DNA of 15,880 nt from contig JASBVU010000006.1 in the NCBI GenBank assembly GCA_029960905.1, forward strand, positions 1 to 15,880, written 5' to 3'. This DNA is from Thermoanaerobacterium sp. (GTDB taxonomy: Bacteria > Bacillota > Thermoanaerobacteria > Thermoanaerobacterales > Thermoanaerobacteraceae). The translations under genes and the position numbers were made by a program. This document shows positions 1 through 7,111 of this stretch, piece by piece. Below the pieces are notes generated by a model. It ran no database searches and was not told where the DNA came from. It worked only from the letters and a program-made list of their open reading frames with translations. Positions within the stretch are counted from its first letter, which is position 1. Each line of letters begins with the position of its first letter.

Positions 1-396
1 TGTGTTGTTGTCATAACGGCAGGTGGTGGATGAATACCTGTAATAAGAGAAAATGGCAGCTTAAAAGGTGTAGCGGCAGTGATAGATAAAGATTTGGCAT
101 CTGAAAAATTGGCAGAAGATCTAGATGCAGATATTTTATTGATTTTGACCGCTGTAGAAAAAGTGTACATTAACTACAAAAAGCCTGATGAAAAGGCGCT
201 TGATGTAATATCCAGCGACGAAGCACAGAGATATTTAGATGAAGGCCATTTTGCCCCTGGTAGTATGATGCCGAAAGTAAAGGCTGCAATAAGGTTTGCC
301 AGGTCAAGAAAAGGAAGGCGAGCGATAATAACATCTTTAGAAAAAGCATATGATGCTTTATCGGGAAAGACAGGTACTGTTGTAGTTGACGCTTAA
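1..396 (+). pseudogene. arcC: Carbamate kinase, C-terminal part, interrupted by an in-frame TGA
   Basis: Carbamate kinase interconverts carbamoyl phosphate plus ADP and carbamate plus ATP, for example in the arginine deiminase pathway. Reading frame 1 from base 1 gives VVVITAGGG, then TGA at 31-33, then IPVIRENG, and continues through the family hallmarks IDKDLASEKLA, LTAVEKVYINY and FAPGSMMPKVKAAI to a TAA at 394-396. In intact enzymes this stretch reads GGGGIPV, so the TGA sits exactly where the fourth glycine codon should be. A single G-to-T change (GGA to TGA) explains it. Both sides stay in the same frame, so this is not a frameshift. A GTG at 79 could begin a 105-residue remnant, but that would lack the N-terminal half and is unlikely to be active. 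The upstream half lies outside the window. Either the gene is inactivated or the base is a sequencing error; family identity is secure. Confidence 0.85.
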
Positions 397-403
397 AAAA
401 TAC

Positions 404-435
404 TTGACAAATTGATATATTTATGACATTATAAT
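404..435 (+). promoter_or_regulatory. Probable sigma-A promoter of the riboswitch-ribU transcript
   Basis: A perfect TTGACA lies at 404-409 and a perfect TATAAT at 430-435, but they are 20 bp apart, which is long. CATTAT at 427-432 gives a 17-bp spacer and may be the -10 actually used. The start of transcription would fall just before the FMN aptamer, as expected. Confidence 0.6.
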
Positions 436-462
436 ATGTAGAATTAAATAAACAGTGGAGAA

Positions 463-583
463 TATCTTCAGGGCAGGGTGAAATTCCCGACCGGCGGTAA
501 GCGTAAGCGAGCCCGCGACCCGCAGATGCGGTGGACTTGGTGAGATTCCAAGGCCGACAGTATAGTCTGGATGGAAGAAGATT
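463..583 (+). promoter_or_regulatory. FMN riboswitch (RFN element) aptamer
   Basis: The conserved RFN-element signature is present in order: TCTTCAGGGCAGGGTGAAAT, TCCCGACCGGCGGTAA, GAGCCCGCGACC, GCGGTGGA, and AAGGCCGACAGT followed by AGTCTGGATG. The closing P1 helix forms between ATCTTC at 464-469 and GAAGAT at 577-582. The element binds flavin mononucleotide in the nascent RNA. It lies directly upstream of a hairpin with a T-run and of ribU, so FMN is expected to turn off riboflavin uptake by premature termination. Confidence 0.97.
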
Positions 584-599
584 TATTTTTGTTGCTTTC

Positions 600-627
600 A
601 TCCTGAAGATGTTTCTTCGGGATTTTT
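600..627 (+). terminator. Riboswitch expression-platform terminator
   Basis: A 10-bp stem pairs 600-609 (ATCCTGAAGA) with 614-623 (TCTTCGGGAT) around the loop TGTT and is followed by TTTTT. The 3' arm (TTCTTC, 613-618) can also pair with GAAGAA at 574-579 next to the aptamer's P1 strand. That is a plausible antiterminator when FMN is absent; the switching model is inferred from known RFN elements. Confidence 0.85.
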
Positions 628-646
628 AATTATGGAGGTGTCATTT

Positions 647-1231
647 ATGGAACACAGCAAGACAAAAGTGATTGTGACTGTGGGACTGCTTTCCGCAATA
701 GCATTTGTACTCATGTACTTAGAATTTCAATTGCCACTATTTCCAAGCTTTTTAAAATTTGATTTTAGCGATATACCGCCATTGTTGGCAGCATTTGCAT
801 TAGGACCTGTTTACGGCATATTTGTGGAAATTGTAAAGAATGTGATACATCTGCCAGTAAGCCAATCTGCAGGCATAGGAGAAGTGGCTAATTTCGTTGT
901 AGGCTCTATTTACGTATTTACGGTTGGCGTAATCTATATGAGAAACAAATCCAAAAAGTCGGCATTATTTGCCATGATTTTAGGAACTATTGTTATGGCT
1001 GTTGCGGGATCAGTATTAAACTACTATGTATTTTTGCCACTATACCAGAAGATAATGGGTTGGCCATTAAGTGCCATAGTTGGAATGGGAAAGGCGGTAA
1101 ATAGCCATATAGTTGATTTAAAGACATTGATAGCATACGGCATTTTCCCTTTCAACATACTGAAAGGCTTTGTAATATCACTAATCACATTCTTGATTTA
1201 CAAGAAGTTATCTCCAATGTTAAAGATGTAG
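647..1231 (+). CDS. ribU: Riboflavin ECF transporter substrate-binding (S) component RibU
   Basis: This is a 194-residue integral membrane protein that binds riboflavin and works with a shared energy-coupling factor module (EcfAA'T), which is not encoded here. Hydrophobic segments lie roughly at residues 8-30, 40-60, 75-97, 106-130 and 160-190, a typical S-component layout. RibU-like motifs include FLKFDFSDIPPLLAAF near the first loop, a KNVIHL segment and a late FPFNILKG. The ATG at 647 is chosen because GGAGGTG at 634-640 is an ideal ribosome binding site 6 bp upstream; an ATG at 632 lies within that site's own leader and is rejected. The FMN riboswitch directly upstream independently supports a flavin-uptake role. 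Transcription ends at the hairpin just after the stop codon. Confidence 0.95.
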   Translation: MEHSKTKVIVTVGLLSAIAFVLMYLEFQLPLFPSFLKFDFSDIPPLLAAFALGPVYGIFVEIVKNVIHLPVSQSAGIGEVANFVVGSIYVFTVGVIYMRNKSKKSALFAMILGTIVMAVAGSVLNYYVFLPLYQKIMGWPLSAIVGMGKAVNSHIVDLKTLIAYGIFPFNILKGFVISLITFLIYKKLSPMLKM

Positions 1232-1238
1232 CCATTCG

Positions 1239-1268
1239 AAATAACGGACAGTGTTCCGTTATTTTTTT
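1239..1268 (+). terminator. Rho-independent terminator after ribU
   Basis: A 10-bp perfect stem (1239-1248 with 1255-1264, core ATAACGGA/TCCGTTAT) closes a 6-nt loop and runs into seven T residues at 1262-1268. It separates ribU from the t6A operon. Confidence 0.93.
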
Positions 1269-1295
1269 GCGCTTTTTTATTGAGCCATTAAGCGT

Positions 1296-1323
1296 TTGTT
1301 TTATGGTATACTTGGTATATAAT
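1296..1323 (+). promoter_or_regulatory. Candidate promoter of the tsaE-tsaB-rimI-tsaD operon
   Basis: TATAAT at 1318-1323 is preceded at 16 bp by TTGTTT (1296-1301), a partial -35 match. It lies between the ribU terminator and the tsaE ribosome binding site, where the operon promoter is expected. Confidence 0.55.
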
Positions 1324-1353
1324 ATTTGTATAAATTTCACGGTGGTGTTGCGT

Positions 1354-1812
1354 ATGAAAGTATCTTTTAAGACAAAAAGCTCCGATGAAACGGAAAAGAT
1401 AGGTTTTAAGCTAGGCAGTTTGCTAAAAAGGGGCAGTATCGTACTCGTATCTGGGGATCTAGGTGTAGGCAAGACGGTTTTAACGAAAGGTATTGCTAAA
1501 GGCATGGGCATCGATGACTATGTGACAAGCCCTACATTTATGATTGTCAATGAGCATATAGGTGAAATTCCACTGTATCATTTTGATGTGTACAGGATTG
1601 ATGACTACAGGGAATTGTACGATATAGGCTATGAAGAATATTTTTACGGAGATGGTGTTTGTGTCATCGAGTGGCCTGAAAAGATAATGCCTCTTATCCC
1701 AGAAGAGAATATATTTATACATATTTATATGGGTGATTCTTTCGATGAGAGGGTAGTAGAGATTGATTCAAATGGCGCAAAATACGATGAAGTGATTAAG
1801 GAGATGAAGTGA
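1354..1812 (+). CDS. tsaE: tRNA threonylcarbamoyladenosine biosynthesis ATPase TsaE
   Basis: TsaE is the ATPase of the bacterial t6A machinery, which puts threonylcarbamoyl on A37 of ANN-decoding tRNAs together with TsaB, TsaD and TsaC. The 152-residue length is normal. Visible motifs are the Walker A loop GDLGVGKT (residues 34-41), SPTF (59-62), HFDVYR (76-81) and IEWPEK (about 105-110), all typical of the YjeE/YdiB family. The ATG at 1354 is chosen because GGTGGTG at 1341-1347 lies 6 bp upstream and the protein then begins at the usual MKVSFKTKS-like N-terminus; the open frame extends further upstream without a ribosome binding site. The TGA stop overlaps the tsaB start (TGATG), implying translational coupling. 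Confidence 0.95.
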   Translation: MKVSFKTKSSDETEKIGFKLGSLLKRGSIVLVSGDLGVGKTVLTKGIAKGMGIDDYVTSPTFMIVNEHIGEIPLYHFDVYRIDDYRELYDIGYEEYFYGDGVCVIEWPEKIMPLIPEENIFIHIYMGDSFDERVVEIDSNGAKYDEVIKEMK

Positions 1813-2492
1813 TGAAGATACTTGCAATAGATTCATCGTCAAAGACGGCGACTGTCGCTTTAGTGGATGAAGATGGTCTAATAGGCGAATTTTCAATAAA
1901 TCATTTGAGACATTCTGTCATATTGATGCCGATGATGGATGAACTTTTAAAAATGGCAGAGACAAAAAAAGAGGAAATAACTCATATAGCTGTATGTGAA
2001 GGGCCGGGATCTTTTACAGGTTTAAGGATAGGTGCTGCTACTGCAAAGGGTTTGGCTCAATCTCTTGATGTGCCAATTGTAGGCGTTTCTTCCCTAGATG
2101 CCCTTGCCTATAACGTAGGAGAATTTAAAGGCATCATCTGTCCTATAATTGACGCGTTAAGAGGACACGTCTATACGGCTTTTTATAAAAGTGGCGGTGA
2201 GATAAGTAGACTAAAAGATGTGTCATTAAAAGAATTAAAGGAAGTCTTAAGTATAGTAAAGGGATACAGTGAAGAAGTTTTATTTGTTGGAGACGGTATT
2301 GTGTCCTATAAAGACACATTAAAGAGTGCATTACCGGATGCCATTTTTGCATCGCCGATTAACAATATCTCAAGGGCATCATCGATTGGAATGATGGCAC
2401 TTAAAAAAATATCAAAGGGCGAGATATGCACATATCTTGATTTTAAACCGTATTATATTAGAAAGCCTGCACCGTTGGAAAATTCTAAATGA
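1812..2492 (+). CDS. tsaB: tRNA threonylcarbamoyladenosine biosynthesis protein TsaB
   Basis: TsaB is the catalytically silent paralogue of TsaD and the scaffold that TsaD and TsaE dock on during t6A synthesis. The 226-residue product starts MKILAIDSSS, the ASKHA-fold phosphate-1-like segment. It carries the family signature EGPGSFTGLRIG at residues 63-74. AAGGAG at 1798-1803 lies 8 bp before the ATG at 1812; a GTG at 1809 is also in frame but less likely. The start overlaps the tsaE stop by one base. The C-terminal half is more variable, as is usual for this family. Confidence 0.94.
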   Translation: MKILAIDSSSKTATVALVDEDGLIGEFSINHLRHSVILMPMMDELLKMAETKKEEITHIAVCEGPGSFTGLRIGAATAKGLAQSLDVPIVGVSSLDALAYNVGEFKGIICPIIDALRGHVYTAFYKSGGEISRLKDVSLKELKEVLSIVKGYSEEVLFVGDGIVSYKDTLKSALPDAIFASPINNISRASSIGMMALKKISKGEICTYLDFKPYYIRKPAPLENSK

Positions 2493-2508
2493 TGTTTTGG
2501 AGGGTTTT

Positions 2509-2955
2509 ATGGATATCAAGATTCGCCCTATGATAAAAAGTGATATAGACAAGGTCATGGAAATTGAATATTTAAGCTTTTCTGTGCCATGGTCCTTTGA
2601 ATCATTTGTGATGGAAGTTACGCAAAATAAATGTGCACACTATATTGTTGCTGAGGTAGACGGCAAGATAGCCGGATACGGTGGTTTTTGGGTAGTTGTG
2701 GATGAGGGACATATAACGAACATTGCCGTTCATCCATATTTTCGAGGACAAGGCGTAGGTTCTGCCATCGTTGAAGGTCTGATTGAGCTTGCTAAAAATA
2801 ATGGCATAACGTCTATGACGCTGGAAGTGCGTGAATCAAACCTTGTGGCACAATCACTTTATAAAAAATACGGGTTTAAACCTGTTGGCAAAAGAAGAGG
2901 TTACTATCAGGACAATAATGAAGACGCAGTGATAATGTGGAAATATGATATGTAA
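2509..2955 (+). CDS. rimI: Ribosomal protein S18-alanine N-acetyltransferase RimI
   Basis: This is a GNAT-fold N-alpha-acetyltransferase of 148 residues. The acetyl-CoA pyrophosphate-binding motif RGQGVG is at residues 79-84. LEVRESN (105-111) followed by SLYKKYGF (117-124) provides the Glu and Tyr positions expected of RimI. The ATG at 2509 is chosen because GGAGGG at 2499-2504 precedes it; in-frame ATG codons upstream would run into tsaB. RimI is commonly found inside t6A operons, between tsaB and tsaD, exactly as here. The protein target (S18 or others) is inferred from the family. Confidence 0.93.
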   Translation: MDIKIRPMIKSDIDKVMEIEYLSFSVPWSFESFVMEVTQNKCAHYIVAEVDGKIAGYGGFWVVVDEGHITNIAVHPYFRGQGVGSAIVEGLIELAKNNGITSMTLEVRESNLVAQSLYKKYGFKPVGKRRGYYQDNNEDAVIMWKYDM

Positions 2956-2966
2956 GGAGAGATTGT

Positions 2967-3980
2967 ATGAGGGAAAACACGATTGTATTAGGGATTGAAA
3001 CATCCTGCGATGAGACATCGGCAAGTGTCGTAAAAGACGGTAAAATTGTGATGTCTAATGTCATATATTCGCAGATAAATATACACAAGGAATTTGGCGG
3101 TGTTGTCCCTGAGATAGCATCCAGAAATCACATTGAAGCTATAGGAAATGTAGTGAAAGAGGCTCTTTTTAAGGCAGATGTGACGCTTGATGACATTGAT
3201 GTGGTTGCTGCTACATACGGCCCAGGGCTTGTAGGTGCATTGTTGGTAGGACTTTCGTACGGAAAAGCCTTGGCGTATGGGAAAGGCATACCATTTGTGG
3301 GCGTAAACCACATTGAAGGGCACATATCTGCAAATTACCTTGACAGCGATTTTGAACCGCCGTTTATTTGTTTGATAGCATCAGGTGGACACAGCCACAT
3401 CGTCTTTGTAAAAGACTATGGACAGTATGAGGTTCTTGGGAGAACAATGGATGATGCCGCTGGAGAAGCATTTGACAAGGTGGCAAGAGCATTAGGCCTT
3501 GGTTATCCTGGTGGTCCTAAGATAGATGAGATTTCAAAAAGCGGTGATCCAGATAGGTATAATTTCCCGAAATCTTTTATGGAGAAGGATAATTTTGATT
3601 TTAGCTTTAGTGGATTAAAGACAGCAGTCATAAATCAACTGCACAAAGAAAGGCAAAATGGCATTGAGATAAATGTAGCAGACTATGCTGCAAGTTTTCA
3701 GATGAATGTAGTCCAGGTGCTGTCATCAAAGCTTATTGAAGCTGCTAAGTTTAAAAATATAAAAAAAATATCTATAGCAGGCGGTGTGGCTTCTAATAGC
3801 CTTCTTCGAGAAAGATTAAAAAAACTGGCAGATGAAGAAGGATTTGTAATTCATTTTCCAAAACAAGTATACTGTACAGACAATGGCGCTATGATAGCAA
3901 GTGCAGGGTATTTTGATTTTATTCGCGGAAAAGTTTCAGGATTAGACTTAAATGCTGTTCCATATTTAAAGCTTTTTTGA
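2967..3980 (+). CDS. tsaD: tRNA N6-adenosine threonylcarbamoyltransferase TsaD
   Basis: TsaD transfers the threonylcarbamoyl group from threonylcarbamoyl-AMP to A37 of tRNA. The 337-residue product begins with [14 protein letters not shown]. It keeps the metal ligands His115 and His119 in VNHIEGH and Asp305 in CTDNGAM, and it has the nucleotide-binding segments [14 protein letters not shown] and ASGGHSH. AAGGAGA at 2954-2960 lies 6 bp upstream of the ATG. It is the last gene of the tsaE-tsaB-rimI-tsaD operon, only 11 bp after rimI. No good terminator follows; the next 155 bp instead hold DnaA-box-like repeats. Confidence 0.97.
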   Translation: MRENTIVLGIETSCDETSASVVKDGKIVMSNVIYSQINIHKEFGGVVPEIASRNHIEAIGNVVKEALFKADVTLDDIDVVAATYGPGLVGALLVGLSYGKALAYGKGIPFVGVNHIEGHISANYLDSDFEPPFICLIASGGHSHIVFVKDYGQYEVLGRTMDDAAGEAFDKVARALGLGYPGGPKIDEISKSGDPDRYNFPKSFMEKDNFDFSFSGLKTAVINQLHKERQNGIEINVADYAASFQMNVVQVLSSKLIEAAKFKNIKKISIAGGVASNSLLRERLKKLADEEGFVIHFPKQVYCTDNGAMIASAGYFDFIRGKVSGLDLNAVPYLKLF

Positions 3981-3996
3981 TTGTTGGCGAAAAATC

Positions 3997-4079
3997 TGTG
4001 TATATTGTGGAAAATTGTCTTTAAATCCGCCATGATGCCGCAATATGTCTGTGGATAACTTTGTGGATACTGTGATTAA
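3997..4079 (+). repeat. Cluster of DnaA-box-like 9-mers, all in one orientation
   Basis: TGTGGATAA at 4050-4058 is the exact complement of the consensus DnaA box TTATCCACA. TGTGGAAAA (4006-4014) and TGTGGATAC (4062-4070) each differ at one base. TGTGTATAT (3997-4005) and TGTGATTAA (4071-4079) differ at two. All five read the same way, in two groups, and several sit end to end or 12 bp apart. The cluster fills the gap between tsaD and the dehydrogenase gene. Binding by DnaA is inferred. Confidence 0.6.
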
Positions 4080-4135
4080 CTTTAATACTTTGGATATTAT
4101 GTAATCAAATGGAAAATAGAAAGGAGCAGAATGAT

Positions 4136-5086
4136 ATGAAAAACATGCTTTTTCTGTCTAAGATAAGCAAAAAATACATTGAAGAAATACAAAGCATTGC
4201 ACCGAATTTTAATGTTATAAGCAAAGACGATGTGAAAGATATTTCTGAGTATATTGAAGATGTGGAAGTGCTGGTTTGTTTTGATGGAGATGCTCAAAAA
4301 GAATTGATAGACAATGCTAAAAGCCTCAGGTGGATTCACCTATTGAGTGCTGGTGCTGATGCGATGCCATTTGATTTACTGAAGCAGAGGAACATCATTT
4401 TGACTAATTCAAAAGGTGTGCACAAGTATCAGATATCTGAGCAAGTTTTAGGATACATGCTTCTATTTGAAAGAGGATTAAACTACTTCATAAGAAAGCA
4501 AATCAATAAAGAATGGGACAAGTCTGTAAGGGTTTCTGAATTGTACGGCAAGACAGTTTGCATACTTGGCGTTGGAAGCATTGGAGAAGAAATTGCTAGG
4601 ATTGCACGAGAATTTGGAATGAAAACTGTTGGAGTAAGAAGAACAGGCAAGGCAAGCCCATTTATAGATGAGATGTACACAGATGAAAATATGCTATTTG
4701 CGGTTTTGAATGCTGATTACGTTATATGTGCGCTGCCTTTAACTGATGATACATACCATCTTTTAGACGCTGAATTTTTTAAAAGCATGAAAAGCGATGC
4801 TGTATTTATAAACATTGGCAGAGGAAGCGTTGTTGATGAAGCTTCCCTCATTGATGCGTTAAGGCAAAAAACCATAAGAGGTGCTGCATTGGATGTGTTT
4901 GAAAATGAACCGCTTTCTAAAGAGAGTCCTTTGTGGGACATGGAAAATGTGGTAATTACACCGCATACTGCCGGCATATCACCACGATACATGGAAAGGG
5001 GTATCCAGATATTGAAGCACAACCTTAAAGCTTATATGGGCGATGGGGATTACGTAAATGTCATTGATTTGGAGAAACAGTATTAA
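4136..5086 (+). CDS. D-isomer-specific 2-hydroxyacid dehydrogenase (NAD(P)-dependent)
   Basis: This 316-residue soluble oxidoreductase belongs to the D-2-hydroxyacid dehydrogenase family, which interconverts 2-oxoacids and D-2-hydroxyacids. The Rossmann motif GVGSIG is at residues 145-150. The catalytic set is complete: Arg229 in NIGRGSVVDE, Glu258 in FENEPL and His277 in TPHTAG. The substrate cannot be read from the sequence; hydroxypyruvate, glyoxylate, pyruvate or a longer 2-oxoacid are all possible. The ATG at 4136 is chosen because AAAGGAG at 4120-4126 lies 9 bp upstream; an earlier in-frame ATG at 4109 has no ribosome binding site. It lies downstream of the DnaA-box-like cluster and converges with the ABC-F gene, the two stop codons being about 10 bp apart. 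Confidence 0.9.
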   Translation: MKNMLFLSKISKKYIEEIQSIAPNFNVISKDDVKDISEYIEDVEVLVCFDGDAQKELIDNAKSLRWIHLLSAGADAMPFDLLKQRNIILTNSKGVHKYQISEQVLGYMLLFERGLNYFIRKQINKEWDKSVRVSELYGKTVCILGVGSIGEEIARIAREFGMKTVGVRRTGKASPFIDEMYTDENMLFAVLNADYVICALPLTDDTYHLLDAEFFKSMKSDAVFINIGRGSVVDEASLIDALRQKTIRGAALDVFENEPLSKESPLWDMENVVITPHTAGISPRYMERGIQILKHNLKAYMGDGDYVNVIDLEKQY

Positions 5087-5105
5087 AGCGGGTACCTACC
5101 CGCTT
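5086..5105. terminator. Shared hairpin between convergent genes
   Basis: AAGCGGGTA (5086-5094) and TACCCGCTT (5097-5105) form a near-perfect palindrome. It lies just after the dehydrogenase stop and includes the ABC-F stop codon. Neither side has a strong T-run, so its strength as a bidirectional terminator is uncertain. Confidence 0.5.
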
Positions 5106-6985
5106 AAACTTTCCCATTCTTCATACAGTTTTTCTAATTTTTCTTTTAACATATTGTATTTTGACTGTGTATCGACAATTTCTCCAGTTTTGTATATATC
5201 GGGGTTGCACATTTTTTCTTCCAGCTCTTTTATTGCATCTTCAGTTTCTATTATCTCATTTTCTATATTTGCCATGTATTCCCTTTGTTTTTTGGCTTCT
5301 TTCTGTTTTAGTTTTTCCCTCATTTTTTCGTTTTTAATCTGTGTCTTTGTCTTTTTTTCTTCTTCGTCTTTTACGTTGTTTTCGCTTTTCTTTTCTACAT
5401 AATACGAATAATTCCCATAATATTCTTTAATAGAATCGCCGGACATTTCTAATACTTTTGTGGCTATTTTGTCTATAAAATACCTGTCATGTGACACGAA
5501 TAGAAGTGTGCCACCAAAATCCAGCAATGCTTTCTCCAGCACTTCTTTTGATTTTAAATCAAGGTGGTTTGTAGGCTCGTCTAAAAGAAGAAAGTTCGCT
5601 TTTGAAAGGATGAGTTTTAGCAGCGAAACCCTTGCCTTTTCGCCTCCGCTTAACTTGCCTATTTGTTTAAATACATCATCGCCGCTGAATAAAAAAGAGC
5701 CTAACATCGTCCTTACTTCTGTTTGGGTCAGATAAGGATTTTCATCCCATATTTCATCGATTATTGATTTCTCATCGTTTAGATTTGAAAACTCTTGCTG
5801 GTAATAGCCAATTGCCACATTTGTGCCTAAACTTACACTTCCCTCGTAATTTTCAATCTCACCTACGATGATTTTAAGCAGAGAAGTTTTTCCTACACCA
5901 TTAGGACCTAGTATCGCTATTCTGTCGCCTTTATAAACTTCAAAGCTTATGTTGTGAAACACAGGTTTATTAAACGATAATGAAAGATCAGATACTTTTA
6001 AGACGTCATTTCCGCTTTTTTCTATAAAATCAAATGAAAGCTTAATTGTTTCATTGTTTATAGAAGGCTTATCTATTTTCTCCATCTTATCCAGCAGTTT
6101 TTGCTTGCTTTCAGCCATCTTTACTGATTTTTCGCGGCGGCGATTTTTCTGTATCATGATCATTTCCTGTATTCTCTTGATTTCCTTTTGTTGCTCTTCA
6201 TAAGCCTTCATCATTATACTTATCTCTTCATTTTTTTTCTTTACGTACTCTGTGTAGTTTCCGTCGTAAGATTTTAATGTTTTATTTTCTATCTCAAATA
6301 TTCGAGTTGCGATTCTGTCGAGAAAAAATCTGTCATGAGATATGACCATTACAGTCCCTCTAAAAAATCTCAAATACTGCTCAAGCCACTCTATAGAAGG
6401 TATATCGAGATGATTTGTAGGCTCATCTAAAAGAAGAACGTCAGGATTTTTTAAAAGTGCCTTTGCCAGCATTAGTCTTGTCTTTTGACCACCGCTTAAG
6501 GTAGAAACAGGTTTATCAAACTCTTCTTGGCTGAATCCCAAACCTATAAGCACGCCTCGCACTTTGCTGTCAACTGAATAGCCTTCTTTCTTGTTGTACT
6601 CATCTGTCAACTTTGAATATTCATCAAGCAGCTTATCTAGTTTAGATTCGTCTTTTGTGTCTGCTATCAATTTTTCCAGCTTCTTTATGTCATTTTCAAG
6701 GTTTTCTATGTCCTGAAAGACCGTCTTGACTTCGTCGTAAATAGACTTATCGCTTATTATATAAGCGTTTTGCTCAAGATACCCTATGGTTATCAATGGC
6801 ATCGATATATTTCCGCTGTCAGGTTGCAAGTCTTTAACAATAAGTTTAAATAAAGTTGACTTTCCTGCACCATTATCTCCTACGACGCCGATTTTATCGC
6901 CTTCATTTACAATGAAAGATATATTTTCTAATATGCTATTTATTCCATATGATAGATTTACGTTATTTGCCGATATTATAGCCAT
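5096..6985 (-). CDS. ABC-F family ATPase (YdiF/Uup type)
   Basis: This 629-residue soluble protein has two ABC ATPase domains and no membrane segments. ABC-F proteins act on the ribosome, clearing stalled states or protecting against inhibitors. The first domain has Walker A GDNGAGKS (36-43), signature LSGGQ (163-167) and LLLDEP (184-189). The second has GPNGVGKT (360-367), LSGGE (445-449) and LLLDEP (466-471). A charged linker spans about 245-310 and a Lys/Glu-rich coiled coil about 545-628. The two PTNHLD boxes are diagnostic of ABC-F. An ideal AGGAGGAGT site (complement of 6991-6999) precedes the start. In Bacillus the corresponding gene, ydiF, lies between tsaD and rex, so this is probably its orthologue, here inverted. 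A resistance role is possible but not indicated. Confidence 0.93.
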   Translation of the reverse strand: MAIISANNVNLSYGINSILENISFIVNEGDKIGVVGDNGAGKSTLFKLIVKDLQPDSGNISMPLITIGYLEQNAYIISDKSIYDEVKTVFQDIENLENDIKKLEKLIADTKDESKLDKLLDEYSKLTDEYNKKEGYSVDSKVRGVLIGLGFSQEEFDKPVSTLSGGQKTRLMLAKALLKNPDVLLLDEPTNHLDIPSIEWLEQYLRFFRGTVMVISHDRFFLDRIATRIFEIENKTLKSYDGNYTEYVKKKNEEISIMMKAYEEQQKEIKRIQEMIMIQKNRRREKSVKMAESKQKLLDKMEKIDKPSINNETIKLSFDFIEKSGNDVLKVSDLSLSFNKPVFHNISFEVYKGDRIAILGPNGVGKTSLLKIIVGEIENYEGSVSLGTNVAIGYYQQEFSNLNDEKSIIDEIWDENPYLTQTEVRTMLGSFLFSGDDVFKQIGKLSGGEKARVSLLKLILSKANFLLLDEPTNHLDLKSKEVLEKALLDFGGTLLFVSHDRYFIDKIATKVLEMSGDSIKEYYGNYSYYVEKKSENNVKDEEEKKTKTQIKNEKMREKLKQKEAKKQREYMANIENEIIETEDAIKELEEKMCNPDIYKTGEIVDTQSKYNMLKEKLEKLYEEWESLSG

Positions 6986-7052
6986 TTAATACTCCTCCTG
7001 TTATAATATAATATATCAAAGATTATGTCCTATTTAAAGTGCAATTGATATT

Positions 7053-7079
7053 TAATTTTTCTTGTTTGGTTGCCGATAT
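7053..7079 (+). promoter_or_regulatory. Sigma-D (flagellar) type promoter of motAB
   Basis: GCCGATAT at 7072-7079 is a perfect match to the -10 element of sigma-D/SigD (FliA) promoters. TAAT at 7053-7056 lies 15 bp upstream and matches three of the four bases of the TAAA -35 core. The downstream genes are the flagellar stator genes, the class expected to use this sigma factor. Confidence 0.8.
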
Positions 7080-7111
7080 TATATATGTCAAAATTAACGA
7101 GGTGAATGTGT

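Noticed and set aside
31..33. Selenocysteine codon
   Set aside because: The position is a glycine in the family and no stem-loop typical of a bacterial SECIS is visible just downstream.
170..601. 143-codon frame on the minus strand
   Set aside because: It runs antisense through the carbamate kinase remnant and the FMN riboswitch, has no family motifs and no ribosome binding site.
3997..4079. Chromosomal replication origin
   Set aside because: There is no dnaA, dnaN or AT-rich unwinding tract nearby, so only a DnaA-box cluster is claimed.
5058..5402. Serine/phenylalanine-rich plus-strand frame
   Set aside because: It is the complement of the Lys/Glu-rich coiled coil of the ABC-F gene, which explains its composition.
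6969..6976. Second GCCGATAT as another sigma-D promoter
   Set aside because: No TAAA-like -35 lies about 15 bp upstream and it falls inside the ABC-F coding region.
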